A stretch of DNA of 38,575 nucleotides from Microbacterium sp. (GCF_026393345.1 NZ_JAPLAI010000028.1:1-38575), one strand, 5' to 3'; positions 8,545 to 17,640 are shown, counted from the stretch's first letter. Notes: generated from the letters alone by a model not told the origin. Numbers and translations: made by a program.

Positions 8545-9864
8545 TTACTCCGGGTCGCCGCCGAGGGGGCCGACCGCGGGGATCGGACCGCCGTCGTCGG
8601 CGCCGGTCTTGCGGATCCGCGCGACGGCATTGCCGAGGTGGTAGATCAGGAGCGCCGCCGCGGCGCCGACGACGATCGCGCCGAGCTGGAAGTCGCCCCA
8701 TTGCATCGTGAAGCCGGCGATCGCGATCACGAGCGACACCGCCGCCGTGTACTGGTTCACCGGACGCGAGAAGTCGACCCGGTTGTCCACCCAGATCTTG
8801 ATGCCGATGATCCCGATGAGCCCATACAGCGCGGTGGTCGCGCCGCCGAGGACGCCCGCCGGGATGCTGTTGAACACGGCACCGACCTTGGGGGAGAGGC
8901 TGAGCAGGATCGCCGCGATTCCCGCGACCCAGTACGCCGCCGTCGAGTACACGCGCGTTGCGGCCATGACGCCGATGTTCTCGCCGTAGGTCGTGGTGCC
9001 CGAACCGCCGAACAGGCCCGCGATCGTCGTCGAGACGCCGTCCGCGATCAGGGCGCGGCCGGTCGATTTGTTGACGGCCGGATCGGTCATGCTGGCGACC
9101 CCTCGCACGTGGCCGATATTCTCTGCCAGCAGCACGAGCACGACGGGCAGGAACATCGCAATCGCGCCCCAGGTGCCGGGCTGGGTGAAGTCGGCGAGGT
9201 GGAACTCGGGCAGGCCGACCCAGGCCGCATCCCCGACCGAACTGAAGTCGAGCCCGCCGAGGAGCCCCGCGGCGAGGTAGCCGACGACCACGCCGAGGAA
9301 GATCGAGATGCGGCCGAGGAAGCCGCGGAACAGCACGCTGAACAGGATGATGGCAACGAGCGTGATGGAGGCGATCACCGGCTGCTGGTCGAAGTTCGCC
9401 CACGCCGTAGGAGCGAGGTTGAAGCCGATGAGCGCGACGATGGCGCCGGCGACCACGGGAGGCATGAGCCGGTCGATCCAGCCGGTGCCGGTCACCTGGG
9501 CGATCACGCCGACGATCGCGACGAGGATGCCGACGGCCACGACGCCCGCCAGCGCGGTGCCCATGGTGGAGCTCGCGACCGCGGCGGTGATCGGTGCGAT
9601 GAACGCGAACGAGGAACCGAGGTAGCTGGGCAGCTTGTTCTTCGTCACGATGAGGAACAGCAGCGTCCCGACGCCCGAGAACAGCAGTGTTGTCGGCACC
9701 GGGAACCCGGTGAGCACGGGCACGAGGAATGTGGCGCCGAACATGGCGACGACGTGCTGGACGCCGATGGCGATGGTCGCCGGCCAGCTCAGGCGTTCGC
9801 CGGGTTTCACGACCGCGCCGGGCGCGACGGTGCGACCGTTGCCGTGCAGCTTCCAGATGGGCAT
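8545..9864 (-). CDS. uraA: Uracil/xanthine permease, NCS2 family (UraA-like)
   Basis: A 439-residue proton-coupled nucleobase transporter with about 14 transmembrane segments. It carries the NCS2 substrate-site signatures: LAENIGH with Glu248 and His252, and TTYGENIG with Glu295. These are spaced like Glu241, His245 and Glu290 of UraA, and the Gly-rich stretch GFNLAPTAW is also typical. The N-terminal SFAFIAPI segment (near residue 85) corresponds to the UraA Phe73 region. The ATG is preceded by GAGGAG at 8-9 bases. It follows purC on the same strand with 43 bases between, so the two may be co-transcribed. The residues favour uracil over xanthine, but specificity is not settled. Confidence 0.9.
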   Translation of the reverse strand: MPIWKLHGNGRTVAPGAVVKPGERLSWPATIAIGVQHVVAMFGATFLVPVLTGFPVPTTLLFSGVGTLLFLIVTKNKLPSYLGSSFAFIAPITAAVASSTMGTALAGVVAVGILVAIVGVIAQVTGTGWIDRLMPPVVAGAIVALIGFNLAPTAWANFDQQPVIASITLVAIILFSVLFRGFLGRISIFLGVVVGYLAAGLLGGLDFSSVGDAAWVGLPEFHLADFTQPGTWGAIAMFLPVVLVLLAENIGHVRGVASMTDPAVNKSTGRALIADGVSTTIAGLFGGSGTTTYGENIGVMAATRVYSTAAYWVAGIAAILLSLSPKVGAVFNSIPAGVLGGATTALYGLIGIIGIKIWVDNRVDFSRPVNQYTAAVSLVIAIAGFTMQWGDFQLGAIVVGAAAALLIYHLGNAVARIRKTGADDGGPIPAVGPLGGDPE

Positions 9865-9907
9865 GGTGCTCTCCTCAGTGGTGCTCAGTCGCGGTAGGGG
9901 GTGGATG

Positions 9908-10831
9908 CTAGCGGGCGAGGCGGTCGAGCAGCTCGCGGTAGCGCGCGGCGGTCCGCGCGACGATGTCGGCGGGGAGTGCGGGGGGTTCGCCCTGCTTGTC
10001 CCACGCGGCGGCCAGCCAGTCGCGGACGATCTGCTTGTCGAAGCTCGCCATGCGCTCGGCGGGGGTGCTGCCGGTGCGCCATGCCTCGGCGTCCCAGTAC
10101 CGCGACGAGTCGGGGGTCAGCACCTCGTCGGCGAGGGTCATGGTGCCTGCCGCATCCAGGCCGAACTCGAACTTCGTGTCGGCGAGGATGAGCCCGTGCT
10201 CCTCGGCGGTGGCGGCCGCCCGGCCATAGATCTCGAGCGACAGTGCGCGCAGCTCCGCCGCGCGGTCGGCGCCGACGATCTCGACCGTCCGCTCGTACGA
10301 GATGTTCTCGTCGTGCTCGCCGAGCGGCGCCTTGAACGCCGGCGTGAAGATGGGTTCCGGCAGGCGGTCGCCGTTGGCGAGGCCCGCGGGCAGCGCGATG
10401 CCGCACACCGTGCCGTCGGTGCGGTACTCCTCCCACCCGGAACCGGTGAGATACCCGCGCACCACGCATTCGATCGGCTGCATGTCGAGCGCTTTGACGA
10501 CCATGGCGCGGCCGGCGACCGCATCCGGGATGAGGGAGGTGGCGTCGTCGTCGGCTCCCAGCACGTGGTCGGCGGCGAGGTGGTTCGGGATGCGGCGGCC
10601 GCCGTCCCCGCCCGCCAGCCGGTCGAACCACCACAGGCTGAGCGTCGTCAGCAGTTCGCCCTTGCCGTCGATGCCCGGTTCGAGCACATGGTCGAAGGCG
10701 CTGACCCGATCGCTCGCGACCACCAGCATCCGCTCCGGCTCAGCGTCCGTGGGCAGGTGATCGGGCACGTACAGGTCGCGCACCTTGCCGGAGTACACGT
10801 GTCGCCAGCCGGGCAGGTTCTCAAGGGTCAC
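9908..10831 (-). CDS. purC: SAICAR synthetase PurC
   Basis: Phosphoribosylaminoimidazole-succinocarboxamide synthase, which joins CAIR and aspartate using ATP in purine biosynthesis. 307 residues, matching the longer actinobacterial form. Motifs include YSGKVRDLY near the start (ATP-site glycine loop), VVASDRVSAFDHVL, IECVVRGYLTGSGWEEY around 130, and LADTKFEFGLD around 205. The GTG at 10829-10831 is chosen because the family core begins a few residues later; the frame stays open upstream, but that stretch runs into the TfoX gene. The ribosome site is weak. It lies 20 bases after the TfoX-N gene and 43 bases before uraA on the same strand. Confidence 0.95.
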   Translation of the reverse strand: MTLENLPGWRHVYSGKVRDLYVPDHLPTDAEPERMLVVASDRVSAFDHVLEPGIDGKGELLTTLSLWWFDRLAGGDGGRRIPNHLAADHVLGADDDATSLIPDAVAGRAMVVKALDMQPIECVVRGYLTGSGWEEYRTDGTVCGIALPAGLANGDRLPEPIFTPAFKAPLGEHDENISYERTVEIVGADRAAELRALSLEIYGRAAATAEEHGLILADTKFEFGLDAAGTMTLADEVLTPDSSRYWDAEAWRTGSTPAERMASFDKQIVRDWLAAAWDKQGEPPALPADIVARTAARYRELLDRLAR

Positions 10832-10851
10832 GTGCCCATTATCCCGAACCG

Positions 10852-11199
10852 TCAGGGCGTTATCCGGTCGAGGTACGCATAGGCCTCCGCGATCGCGTAC
10901 GGCCAGGTCGCGGCGTCGTCCAGAGTGAAGGTGAGCCACTCGCGCATTTCGCGCCCGTTCATGACCATGCGGGTGGCGGAAGAGCTCGCCGCCCACTCGG
11001 TCGCGCGGTCGGCCGGCACCTTCACGATGAGGAGGCCGCCGGAGCCGACGAACGCGAACACCTTGCCGCGCACCCGCAGACCTTGCGTCCCGAACATCGG
11101 TCCCATGTCGACGCCCTCATGGGGCAGGTACTCCGCCACGATCCGCGCGAAGTGCGCCTTCGCGCGACGCTTCGCCTCGTCCGCCCCGGTGCCGGTCAT
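10852..11199 (-). CDS. TfoX N-terminal domain protein
   Basis: A 115-residue protein made of one TfoX_N domain: VDMGPMFGTQGLRVRGKVFA near 30-50, followed by a GLLIVKVPADRATEW strand-helix piece, as in the family. In gammaproteobacteria TfoX regulates competence, but single-domain actinobacterial members have no known function. It is upstream of purC by 20 bases, probably in one transcript, and divergent from the PadR gene at 11276 across 76 bases. Confidence 0.8.
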   Translation of the reverse strand: MTGTGADEAKRRAKAHFARIVAEYLPHEGVDMGPMFGTQGLRVRGKVFAFVGSGGLLIVKVPADRATEWAASSSATRMVMNGREMREWLTFTLDDAATWPYAIAEAYAYLDRITP

Positions 11200-11232
11200 G
11201 CCCGCACGCTACCCGCGCGGCCGGTAATCCTG

Positions 11233-11264
11233 TATAGTCCATGTCAACTACTCCACTTGGACTA
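11233..11264 (+). promoter_or_regulatory. Operator/promoter of the PadR-exporter operon
   Basis: TAGTCCA (11235-11241) and TGGACTA (11258-11264) are perfect inverted arms 16 bases apart, ending 11 bases before the GTG of the PadR gene. A possible -10 element TATAGT (11233-11238) overlaps the left arm. This fits autorepression by the PadR protein it precedes; the assignment is inferred from position and symmetry. Confidence 0.6.
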
Positions 11265-11275
11265 CAGGAGAACCG

Positions 11276-11896
11276 GTGACTCGCAACATCCTCACGCCGA
11301 TGGGCGTCATGGTCCTCGGGCTGCTCCGTGAGGACGACATGCACCCCTACGAGATGCTGCGCCTCATGCGGCATCGACGGGACGACCGGCTGCTGACCCT
11401 CACGACCGGGACGATCTACCACACGGTCGCCCGGCTGGAACGGGCGGGCTTCGTCGCCGAGGTCGGCGTCGACCGCGACGGGAACCGGCCCGAGCGCACC
11501 ACCTACACCCTCACATCCGCCGGGCTGGGGGCGTTGCAGGAATGGATGCGGGAAGAGCTCGTCCGCATCGATCGTCCGGTGGAGTTCCGCATCGCTCTGT
11601 CCGAGGCATCGAACCTCGACCGTGACGAGGTGCTGGCGCTCCTGCAGCAGCGGCGCCGTGCGCTCGCCGAGGAGGACGCGACCGGACGTGCCGGGCTGGC
11701 GGCGGCCCGCGCCGAGGGTGTGCCGGAGCAGTACCTCATCGAAGCCGACCGCGACATCGTCGTGATCGCGGCCGAGCTCGCGTGGCTCGACGCGTTCCTC
11801 CTCCGTCTCCCCGACCCCGGCTTCGCCTGGGGCCCCGATCCCGTCGAGCATCGCTCGGCCCGTTACATCGCTCAGCGAAAGGCCGCACGTCAATGA
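11276..11896 (+). CDS. PadR-family regulator
   Basis: A 206-residue PadR protein with a winged-helix N-terminus: VMVLGLLREDDMHPYEMLRL, then TTGTIYHTVARLERAGFV as recognition helix and start of wing. A longer helical C-terminal dimerisation half follows (residues 100-180). The GTG has AGGAG 6-7 bases upstream and follows an inverted repeat that probably serves as its operator. Its stop overlaps the start of the drug exporter as ATGA (11893-11896). PadR repressors commonly control the efflux pump next to them and are released by the pump's substrate; that role is inferred here. Confidence 0.9.
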   Translation: MTRNILTPMGVMVLGLLREDDMHPYEMLRLMRHRRDDRLLTLTTGTIYHTVARLERAGFVAEVGVDRDGNRPERTTYTLTSAGLGALQEWMREELVRIDRPVEFRIALSEASNLDRDEVLALLQQRRRALAEEDATGRAGLAAARAEGVPEQYLIEADRDIVVIAAELAWLDAFLLRLPDPGFAWGPDPVEHRSARYIAQRKAARQ

Positions 11897-13374
11897 CTGA
11901 AACTTCCCCCCGGACCGGATGGACCGGCTCCGTCCCCACCCGAAGCGCCTGGCCGGCACTCTGGGCGCTCATCATCGGGTTCTTCATGATCCTGGTGGAC
12001 ACCACGATCGTCTCGGTCGCCAACCCCGCCATCAAGGCCGCACTCGACCCCGACACCGGCGACCTCGACAACGTCGTGTGGGTGACGAGCGCCTACATGC
12101 TCGCCTACGCTGTGCCGCTGCTCATCACCGGGCGCCTCGGCGACCGGTTCGGTCCGAAGAACATCTACCTGATCGGGCTCGCGGTCTTCACCCTCGCGTC
12201 GGTGGGCTGCGGACTGTCCGGCAGTCTCGGGATGCTGATCGCCTTCCGCGCCGTGCAGGGCTTGGGCGCGGCGCTCATGACGCCGCAGACCATGGCCGTG
12301 ATCACGCGCACCTTCCCGCCCAAGCAGCGGGGCGCCGCCATGGGCCTGTGGGGTGCGACCTCCGGTGTCGCGATGCTCGTCGGGCCGCTCGCCGGCGGAT
12401 TCCTCGTCGACGGCCTTGGCTGGGAGTGGATCTTCTTCGTCAACATCCCGGTCGGCATCGTCGGGCTCGTGCTCGCCTGGATCCTCGTGCCGCGCCTGGA
12501 GACCCACCGCCACCGCTTCGACATCGTCGGCGTGCTGCTCAGCGCCGTGGCCCTGTTCCTCATCGTCTTCGGCCTGCAGGAGGGCGAGGCCTATGACTGG
12601 GCGCCGTGGGTGTGGAGCATGGTCGTCGCCGGCATCGTCGCGCTGGGACTGTTCGTCTGGCAACAGCGCCGCACGCGCAGCGAACCGCTGGTCCCGCTCG
12701 ATCTCTTCCGCGACCGGGCCTTCTCGGTGTCGGTCCTCACGATCGCGACGGTCGGGTTCACGTTCACCAGCATGGCGCTGCCGCTGATGTTCTTCTATCA
12801 GCTCGCCCGGGGCCTCACCCCGACCCAGGCGGCGCTGCTGCTCGTGCCGATGGCGGTGCTGGCCGGCATCCTCTCGCCGCTGAGCGGCCGCATCCTGGAC
12901 CGGGTCGATCCGCGGGTGCTCCTCGTGCCGGGGCTCGGCATCGGCGCGGTCGCGCTCGGGCTGTACGCACTGTTCATGAATCTCGACACCCCGATCTGGA
13001 TGTTCCTCATCCCGTCGGCGCTGCTCGGTTTCGCGAACGCCGGCATCTGGGGGCCGCTCGCCACCACCGCGACCCGCAACCTCCCGCGCCATCAGGCGGG
13101 TGCGGGGTCGGGCATCTACAACACCATGCGCACCGTCGGTGGTGTGCTGGGGTCCGCCGCGATCGCGGCGCTCCTGCAAGCCCGGCTGACGGCCAACCTC
13201 CCGGTCGGCGGCGACGCCGACTTCGGCGCCGTGGGGCAGCTGCCCGCGCAGATCGCCGCGCCGTTCGCGCAGTCGATGTCGCAGACCATCCTGCTGCCCG
13301 CGGCGGCCATGGTCGTCGGCCTCGTGGCGGTGCTGTTCCTCCGCCGCCCCGCGCACCTGGCCGCGAAGCCCTGA
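11893..13374 (+). CDS. MFS multidrug exporter, DHA2 (EmrB/QacA) family
   Basis: A 493-residue proton-driven exporter with about 14 predicted transmembrane helices. The first helix holds the DHA2 motif LVDTTIVSVANPAI. Motif A is GRLGDRFGPK in the first cytoplasmic loop, and motif C with the following segment is GPLAGGFLVDGLGWEWIFFV. It starts at the ATG that overlaps the PadR stop, so the pair is co-translated. The drug range cannot be read from the sequence. The gene ends 86 bases before the convergent siderophore-interacting protein gene, a gap occupied by a 63-bp palindrome. Confidence 0.93.
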   Translation: MTETSPRTGWTGSVPTRSAWPALWALIIGFFMILVDTTIVSVANPAIKAALDPDTGDLDNVVWVTSAYMLAYAVPLLITGRLGDRFGPKNIYLIGLAVFTLASVGCGLSGSLGMLIAFRAVQGLGAALMTPQTMAVITRTFPPKQRGAAMGLWGATSGVAMLVGPLAGGFLVDGLGWEWIFFVNIPVGIVGLVLAWILVPRLETHRHRFDIVGVLLSAVALFLIVFGLQEGEAYDWAPWVWSMVVAGIVALGLFVWQQRRTRSEPLVPLDLFRDRAFSVSVLTIATVGFTFTSMALPLMFFYQLARGLTPTQAALLLVPMAVLAGILSPLSGRILDRVDPRVLLVPGLGIGAVALGLYALFMNLDTPIWMFLIPSALLGFANAGIWGPLATTATRNLPRHQAGAGSGIYNTMRTVGGVLGSAAIAALLQARLTANLPVGGDADFGAVGQLPAQIAAPFAQSMSQTILLPAAAMVVGLVAVLFLRRPAHLAAKP

Positions 13375-13388
13375 CCCACGCCCGCGGA

Positions 13389-13451
13389 CGCCGAGACGTC
13401 ACTTATGTCTCGTGATTCAGCCTGAATCGGGACATTCGTGGCGTCTCGGCG
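13389..13451. repeat. 63-bp imperfect palindrome between convergent genes
   Basis: CGCCGAGACG (13389-13398) and CGTCTCGGCG (13442-13451) are perfect inverted arms. Inside lie ATGTC and GACAT blocks, and the core GATTCA-GCC-TGAATC is itself a perfect palindrome. The whole element nearly equals its reverse complement. It fills the gap between the MFS exporter (+) and the flavoprotein gene (-), so a bidirectional terminator or a palindromic mobile repeat are both possible. There is no T-run. Confidence 0.75.
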
Positions 13452-13460
13452 GTCGGGGAC

Positions 13461-14309
13461 TCAGTCCTCGGGGTCGTCGGGGTCGATCGGGGCGTGGTGG
13501 TCGAAGCCGGCGGTGCCGCGCTTCCAGTACCCGCTGATCGCGACCTGTTCGCGCGGCAGAGTGAGGTCGCGTCGCAGGTAGCGGCGCAGGCCGATGAGGC
13601 GTGAGGCCTCGGATGCGGCGAACACGAACGTCTCCGCATCCACCCCGGCGACGGCGACGGCCGCGGCCAGATCGTCGCCGGCGGCGGTGAGGGGTACCTC
13701 GCGGCCGCCCTCGGCGCGGAGGTACTCGCTGACCCAGGACAGATCGCCCTCGATGTCGGCGATCACCTCGACGGCGGTGGTCGCCGGCAGGTCGGAGATC
13801 CAGCGGCTGGCGGAGGGCAGCGCGGTGCCGTCGACGACCAGCAGCACGCGCGGGGCTTGCAGCGTCGCCCCCCGTGAGCCGCGCGGACCCACGACGACCA
13901 GGGTGTCGCCCACGGCGACGCGAGCAGCCCACAGCGCGGCGGGACCCGGGTCGTCATGGCGCAGGATGTCGATGTCGATCGCGAGCGAGTCGCCCACCCG
14001 GCGCGGATGCAGGGGCGTGAAATCGCGGGACAGTGCGGGCCCCTCAGGACGGATGATGCCGTCCTCGCCGGGACCGGCGGCACGCGGCGCGATCAGCTCA
14101 CCGGTCTCCGGATGCGGGAAGAAGACACGCACGTGATCCGCGGGCCCCGTCGAGACGAAATCGGCGAAGTCGGGTCCCGAGAGAGTCACCCGCACGAACT
14201 CCGCCACGGGTGAACCGACCGCGATGACGGTCGCCTCCCGGGCCGTGAACCGGTTCCGCCCACCCTGTCGCTGAAACAGGGATACCAAAGTGTTCGCCGC
14301 ATCCGTCAT
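13461..14309 (-). CDS. Siderophore-interacting protein (ViuB-type FAD-linked ferric reductase)
   Basis: A 282-residue cytosolic flavoprotein that would reduce Fe(III)-siderophores to release iron. It shows the N-terminal FAD-binding barrel (EFVRVTLSGPDF near 35-46; SRDFTPLHPR near 95, where the family normally has RxYT/S), the linker VGDTLVVVGPRGS, and the C-terminal NAD(P)H-binding SIP domain with the closing motif ISGYWKRGTAGFDHHAP. The ATG at 14309 is chosen over an upstream in-frame start at 14363, since a GAAGG site precedes it and the family begins there. It stands alone, about 3.4 kb from the haem island; no siderophore biosynthesis genes are visible. Confidence 0.85.
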   Translation of the reverse strand: MTDAANTLVSLFQRQGGRNRFTAREATVIAVGSPVAEFVRVTLSGPDFADFVSTGPADHVRVFFPHPETGELIAPRAAGPGEDGIIRPEGPALSRDFTPLHPRRVGDSLAIDIDILRHDDPGPAALWAARVAVGDTLVVVGPRGSRGATLQAPRVLLVVDGTALPSASRWISDLPATTAVEVIADIEGDLSWVSEYLRAEGGREVPLTAAGDDLAAAVAVAGVDAETFVFAASEASRLIGLRRYLRRDLTLPREQVAISGYWKRGTAGFDHHAPIDPDDPED

Positions 14310-14404
14310 ATGTCGCCTTCGCTCTCGGGGGCGCGTGCACACAGCCCCCCAAGAGCAAACCACACTCGTCGCCTGCCGGGGCTGCGGCCTGCGGCGATCG
14401 GGCG

Positions 14405-15673
14405 TCAGCCGGCGACGCGCGCGGCGATGTCGGAGCGGAACCGGCCGCCCTTGAGGTGGATGTGACCCATGGCGTCGTAGGCACGGGAGCGCGCTTCGCG
14501 GAAGTCCGTACCGGTGGCGACCACGTTCAGCACCCGCCCGCCGGTCGCGATCAGGTCGTGGCCGTCGACCGCGGTGGCGGCATGGGCGACGTGCACGCCC
14601 GGCACGTGCTCCGCCGCATCCAGCCCGCTGAGCGGACGCCCGGTCACCGGCTTCTCCGGATAGCCCTCGCTGGCCAGCACCACCGTCACCGCGACGGTAT
14701 CGGTGAATGCGGGGCGGGCGACGCTCTCGAGCGTGCCGGTCGCGGCGGCCAGCAGCAGCCGCGACAGCGGCTCGGCGAGCCGGGGCAGCACGACCTGGGT
14801 CTCGGGGTCGCCGAAGCGGGCGTTGAATTCGATGACCTTCACGCCGTCGTCGGTGAGGATGAGTCCGGCGTAGAGGAGGCCGATGAAGGGGGTGCCCTCC
14901 GCATCCAGCTGACGGATGACGGGCTCGGCGACGTCGCGCGTCACGAGGTCGACGAAGGCCGCCTCGCTGCCGAAGCGCTCGTCCAGCCAGGGGAGTGGCG
15001 AGTAGGCGCCCATGCCGCCGGTGTTGGGGCCGTCGTCGTCATCGCGGAGGCGCTTGTAGTCCTGTGCGGGGCTGAGGGCGCGGACGGTGTCGCCGTCGCT
15101 GAGGAAGAAGAGCGACACTTCGGGCCCCGCGAGGAACTCCTCGATCAGCACTGCGCCGGTCGGGAGGAACGTCGCCGCGTGGTCGAGCGCGAGGACGCGA
15201 TCGGAGGTGACGATGACACCCTTGCCGGCCGCGAGGCCGTCGGCCTTGACGACGTACGGGGCGCCCAGCTCGTCGAGCGCGGCGCCCACCTCTCCCAGGT
15301 CGCGGGCGCGCACGGCGCGACCGGTCGGCACGCCCGCGGTGTCCATGACGCGCTTCGCGAAGGTCTTCGATCCCTCGAGGCGGGCCGCGGCCTTGCCGGG
15401 ACCGAACACCGGGATGCCGCGCTCGCGCAGCGCATCGCCGACGCCGGCCACCAGCGGGGCTTCGGGGCCGATCACGACGAGGTCGATCGACGAGGTGTTC
15501 GCGTAGTCGGTGACCGCCACCGGGTCGTTCGGATCCAGCGGGATCACCGTGGCATCGTGCGCGATGCCCGCGTTCCCGGGGGCGGCGAGGATCTCGTGGT
15601 GCTCCGCCTCCGAGGCAAGGGCGAGGATGATGGCGTGCTCGCGCGCGCCGGAGCCGAGGACCAGGATTCTCAC
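14405..15673 (-). CDS. purD: Phosphoribosylamine-glycine ligase PurD
   Basis: GARS, the second step of purine biosynthesis: ATP-dependent joining of phosphoribosylamine and glycine. 422 residues, normal length. N-terminal MRILVLGSGAREHAI, ATP-grasp segments VVKADGLAAGKGV (near 140) and GPEVSLFFLSDG, the metal-binding motif VIEFNARFGDPETQ (near 275), and GGRVLNVVATG in the C-terminal domain. Starts with GTG; divergent from the SCP-like gene with 64 bases between. Monocistronic as far as can be seen. Confidence 0.96.
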   Translation of the reverse strand: MRILVLGSGAREHAIILALASEAEHHEILAAPGNAGIAHDATVIPLDPNDPVAVTDYANTSSIDLVVIGPEAPLVAGVGDALRERGIPVFGPGKAAARLEGSKTFAKRVMDTAGVPTGRAVRARDLGEVGAALDELGAPYVVKADGLAAGKGVIVTSDRVLALDHAATFLPTGAVLIEEFLAGPEVSLFFLSDGDTVRALSPAQDYKRLRDDDDGPNTGGMGAYSPLPWLDERFGSEAAFVDLVTRDVAEPVIRQLDAEGTPFIGLLYAGLILTDDGVKVIEFNARFGDPETQVVLPRLAEPLSRLLLAAATGTLESVARPAFTDTVAVTVVLASEGYPEKPVTGRPLSGLDAAEHVPGVHVAHAATAVDGHDLIATGGRVLNVVATGTDFREARSRAYDAMGHIHLKGGRFRSDIAARVAG

Positions 15674-15737
15674 CCCGTCAGCCTATCCAGCCCCGCCCGT
15701 TCCGCACCCCCGCCCGCCGCCGGGCTACCGTGGACGC

Positions 15738-16103
15738 ATGGCCCGCAGCAGCATCCCCACCGACGAGGGACGTGCGGCGATCGCAGCGGTGACCGGTCCG
15801 GATGCGGCCGCCGCGACCCGTCCGCAGCGTGCCACTGCCGTGCGCTACCTGCTGCAGCTGCTGGCCGAGAAGGCGCCGGGTCACACCGTCGAGGTGCGCG
15901 TGCCGCCGTTCGGTGCCGTGCAGGTTATCGAGGGCCCGCGTCACACCCGCGGCACCCCGCCCAACGTCGTCGAGACCGATCCGGACACCTGGGTCGCGCT
16001 GGCGACGGGCGCGGAGCACTGGGCGGATGCGGCGGCCGCCGGCCGCATCCTCGCCTCCGGCACGCGCGCCGACCTCACCGCGCTCCTTCCGCTGCGCTTC
16101 TGA
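15738..16103 (+). CDS. Sterol-carrier-type family protein (bacterial SCP ortholog)
   Basis: A 121-residue protein with the bacterial SCP-like pattern: RYLLQLLAEKAPGHTVEVRV (near 33-52), PPFGAVQVIEGPRHTRGTPP (near 53-72), then ETDPDTWVALATG and the final ASGTRADLTALLPL. Members are widespread in actinobacteria next to purine genes and have no proven function; lipid binding is only implied by the fold. The ATG follows the purD divergent promoter region. Small size and family length agree. Confidence 0.8.
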   Translation: MARSSIPTDEGRAAIAAVTGPDAAAATRPQRATAVRYLLQLLAEKAPGHTVEVRVPPFGAVQVIEGPRHTRGTPPNVVETDPDTWVALATGAEHWADAAAAGRILASGTRADLTALLPLRF

Positions 16104-16177
16104 CTCCGATCCGGGGTCGTTCCCGGCCGACGGGGGGCGTTCTCTTGCGCGGTGCGATGTCGGAGGCCCGGCGTAGC

Positions 16178-16203
16178 GTGTGTGGTGTCAGAACACCGCA
16201 CAC
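16178..16203 (+). promoter_or_regulatory. Hairpin/operator palindrome ahead of the DUF222-HNH gene
   Basis: GTGTGTGGTGT (16178-16188) and ACACCGCACAC (16193-16203) pair at 10 of 11 positions around a 4-base loop. The ATG of the DUF222-HNH gene is 58 bases downstream. It may be an RNA stem-loop in the leader or a protein-binding palindrome; nothing in the sequence decides. Confidence 0.55.
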
Positions 16204-16260
16204 GTGCCCACTTCGTGCGATCCGGATGCTGCATCTTCCGCAGCCCGACGAGGGAACGAT

Positions 16261-17634
16261 ATGGGGCACGCTGAGACCACCGGGATCGGGGCGTGGACGG
16301 CGCTGAACGCGTTGGTCCCGGACCTGGTCGAGGCGCATCGTGCGGTGGCCGTCGCGCAGGCGACGGAAGCACGGCTGCTCGCCACCGCGGTCGATCTGCT
16401 GCTGGCCCGGGAGGAACAGTTGCGTGCGGCGGGGGCACGGCTGAGCGACGCGGACCTCCCGCTGCGGGAACTGTCGGCCGAGCTCGGGGCGGCGTTACGT
16501 CTCAGCGACCGAGCCGTGCAACGCCGGCTGGGGGATGCGTCGTCGCTGGTGACCGGGTTCCCCGCGACGGCCCAGGCGTGGCAGCAGGGTGTCATTGACG
16601 CGGGTCACGCGGGCGCGATCCTCGCGGCGGGCCTTCCCCTCGGGCCGGAACATCGGTCGCGGTTCGAAGATCTCGCGCTGACCGCGGCGCGTACCGAGTC
16701 CGCCGGACGGATGCCGGACATCGCCCGGGTGATTGCCGCCCGCGTCGACCCGGAAGGTGCCGCGGACCGCATCGCCACCCGTCAGGCGGACCGGCGGGTG
16801 CGGGTGGTCGACCTCGACGACGGGATGGCCCGGCTGCTCGCCGACCTTCCCGCGACCCTCGCCCACGCCATCCACGACCGCCTCACGTCCATGGCCGTGA
16901 CCGTCCGCGACGGGAACGGGGACCATTCACCCGACCCGACCGCGGCGGCCGATGTCATCGGCGCGCCGACGGTCGTCACGACTGGCCGCACGCGACCCGA
17001 GAGCGACAGCGACGGCGGCGCGGACGCCGATGCGGGTGCCGAGACGCGGAGCATCGACCAGATCCGGGCGGACATCCTCTCCGACCTGCTCCTCGGCGGG
17101 GCACCGGTCGCGCACGGCGACGGGCTGGCCGCCATCACCGGGCACGTGCAGGTCACCGTCCCCGCGCGCACCCTCACCGGTGTCGGCAACGCGCCGGCAC
17201 TGCTCGCCGGGAACGGACCCATCGACGCAGACACGGCCCGATGCCTCGCCGGCGCCGCACCCGGCTGGGACCGGGTGTTCACCGACCCGTACACCGGCGG
17301 CGTCCTCGCCGTCGACCGGTACCGGCCCAGCGAAGCCCTGAAACGGTACCTCCGTGCCCGCGACGAACGCTGCCGGTTCCCCGGCTGCCGCCGGCAGGCC
17401 CGCGGCTGCGATCTCGACCACACCATCGACGCCGCCCTCGGCGGACCCACCTGTGCACACAACCTCTGTCACTTCTGCCGACGCCACCACACGCTCAAAC
17501 ACGCGACCGCCTGGCAGGTCCGGCAGCTCCAGGGCGGAATCATCGAATGGCGAAGCCCCACCGGCCGCACCTACCGTGATCGGCCACCCGCGACCGTCAC
17601 CTTCGTCCCCGACACCGACCCGCCACCGTTCTGA
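16261..17634 (+). CDS. DUF222 domain protein with C-terminal HNH endonuclease motif (13E12-type)
   Basis: A 457-residue protein: DUF222 helical region (about 10-260), a Ser/Asp-rich acidic linker (about 240-265), and a C-terminal HNH module from residue 371 with zinc-type cysteines (CRFPGC), the core Asp386-His387 and a later NLCHFCRRHH. This family is present in many copies in Microbacteriaceae and mycobacteria (13E12 repeat family) and its biological role is unknown; nuclease activity is inferred from the motif. The ATG at 16261 has a GAGGG site 8 bases upstream; an earlier in-frame start at 16180 would fall inside the leader palindrome and is rejected. Confidence 0.88.
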   Translation: MGHAETTGIGAWTALNALVPDLVEAHRAVAVAQATEARLLATAVDLLLAREEQLRAAGARLSDADLPLRELSAELGAALRLSDRAVQRRLGDASSLVTGFPATAQAWQQGVIDAGHAGAILAAGLPLGPEHRSRFEDLALTAARTESAGRMPDIARVIAARVDPEGAADRIATRQADRRVRVVDLDDGMARLLADLPATLAHAIHDRLTSMAVTVRDGNGDHSPDPTAAADVIGAPTVVTTGRTRPESDSDGGADADAGAETRSIDQIRADILSDLLLGGAPVAHGDGLAAITGHVQVTVPARTLTGVGNAPALLAGNGPIDADTARCLAGAAPGWDRVFTDPYTGGVLAVDRYRPSEALKRYLRARDERCRFPGCRRQARGCDLDHTIDAALGGPTCAHNLCHFCRRHHTLKHATAWQVRQLQGGIIEWRSPTGRTYRDRPPATVTFVPDTDPPPF

Positions 17635-17640
17635 GATGGC

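Noticed and set aside
8527..9897. A 456-codon open frame opposite uraA
   Set aside because: Low-complexity Arg/Asp/Glu content, opposite a clear NCS2 permease.
16180..16260. Upstream start of the DUF222-HNH gene
   Set aside because: It would place the first codons inside the leader palindrome, and a better ribosome site precedes the ATG at 16261.
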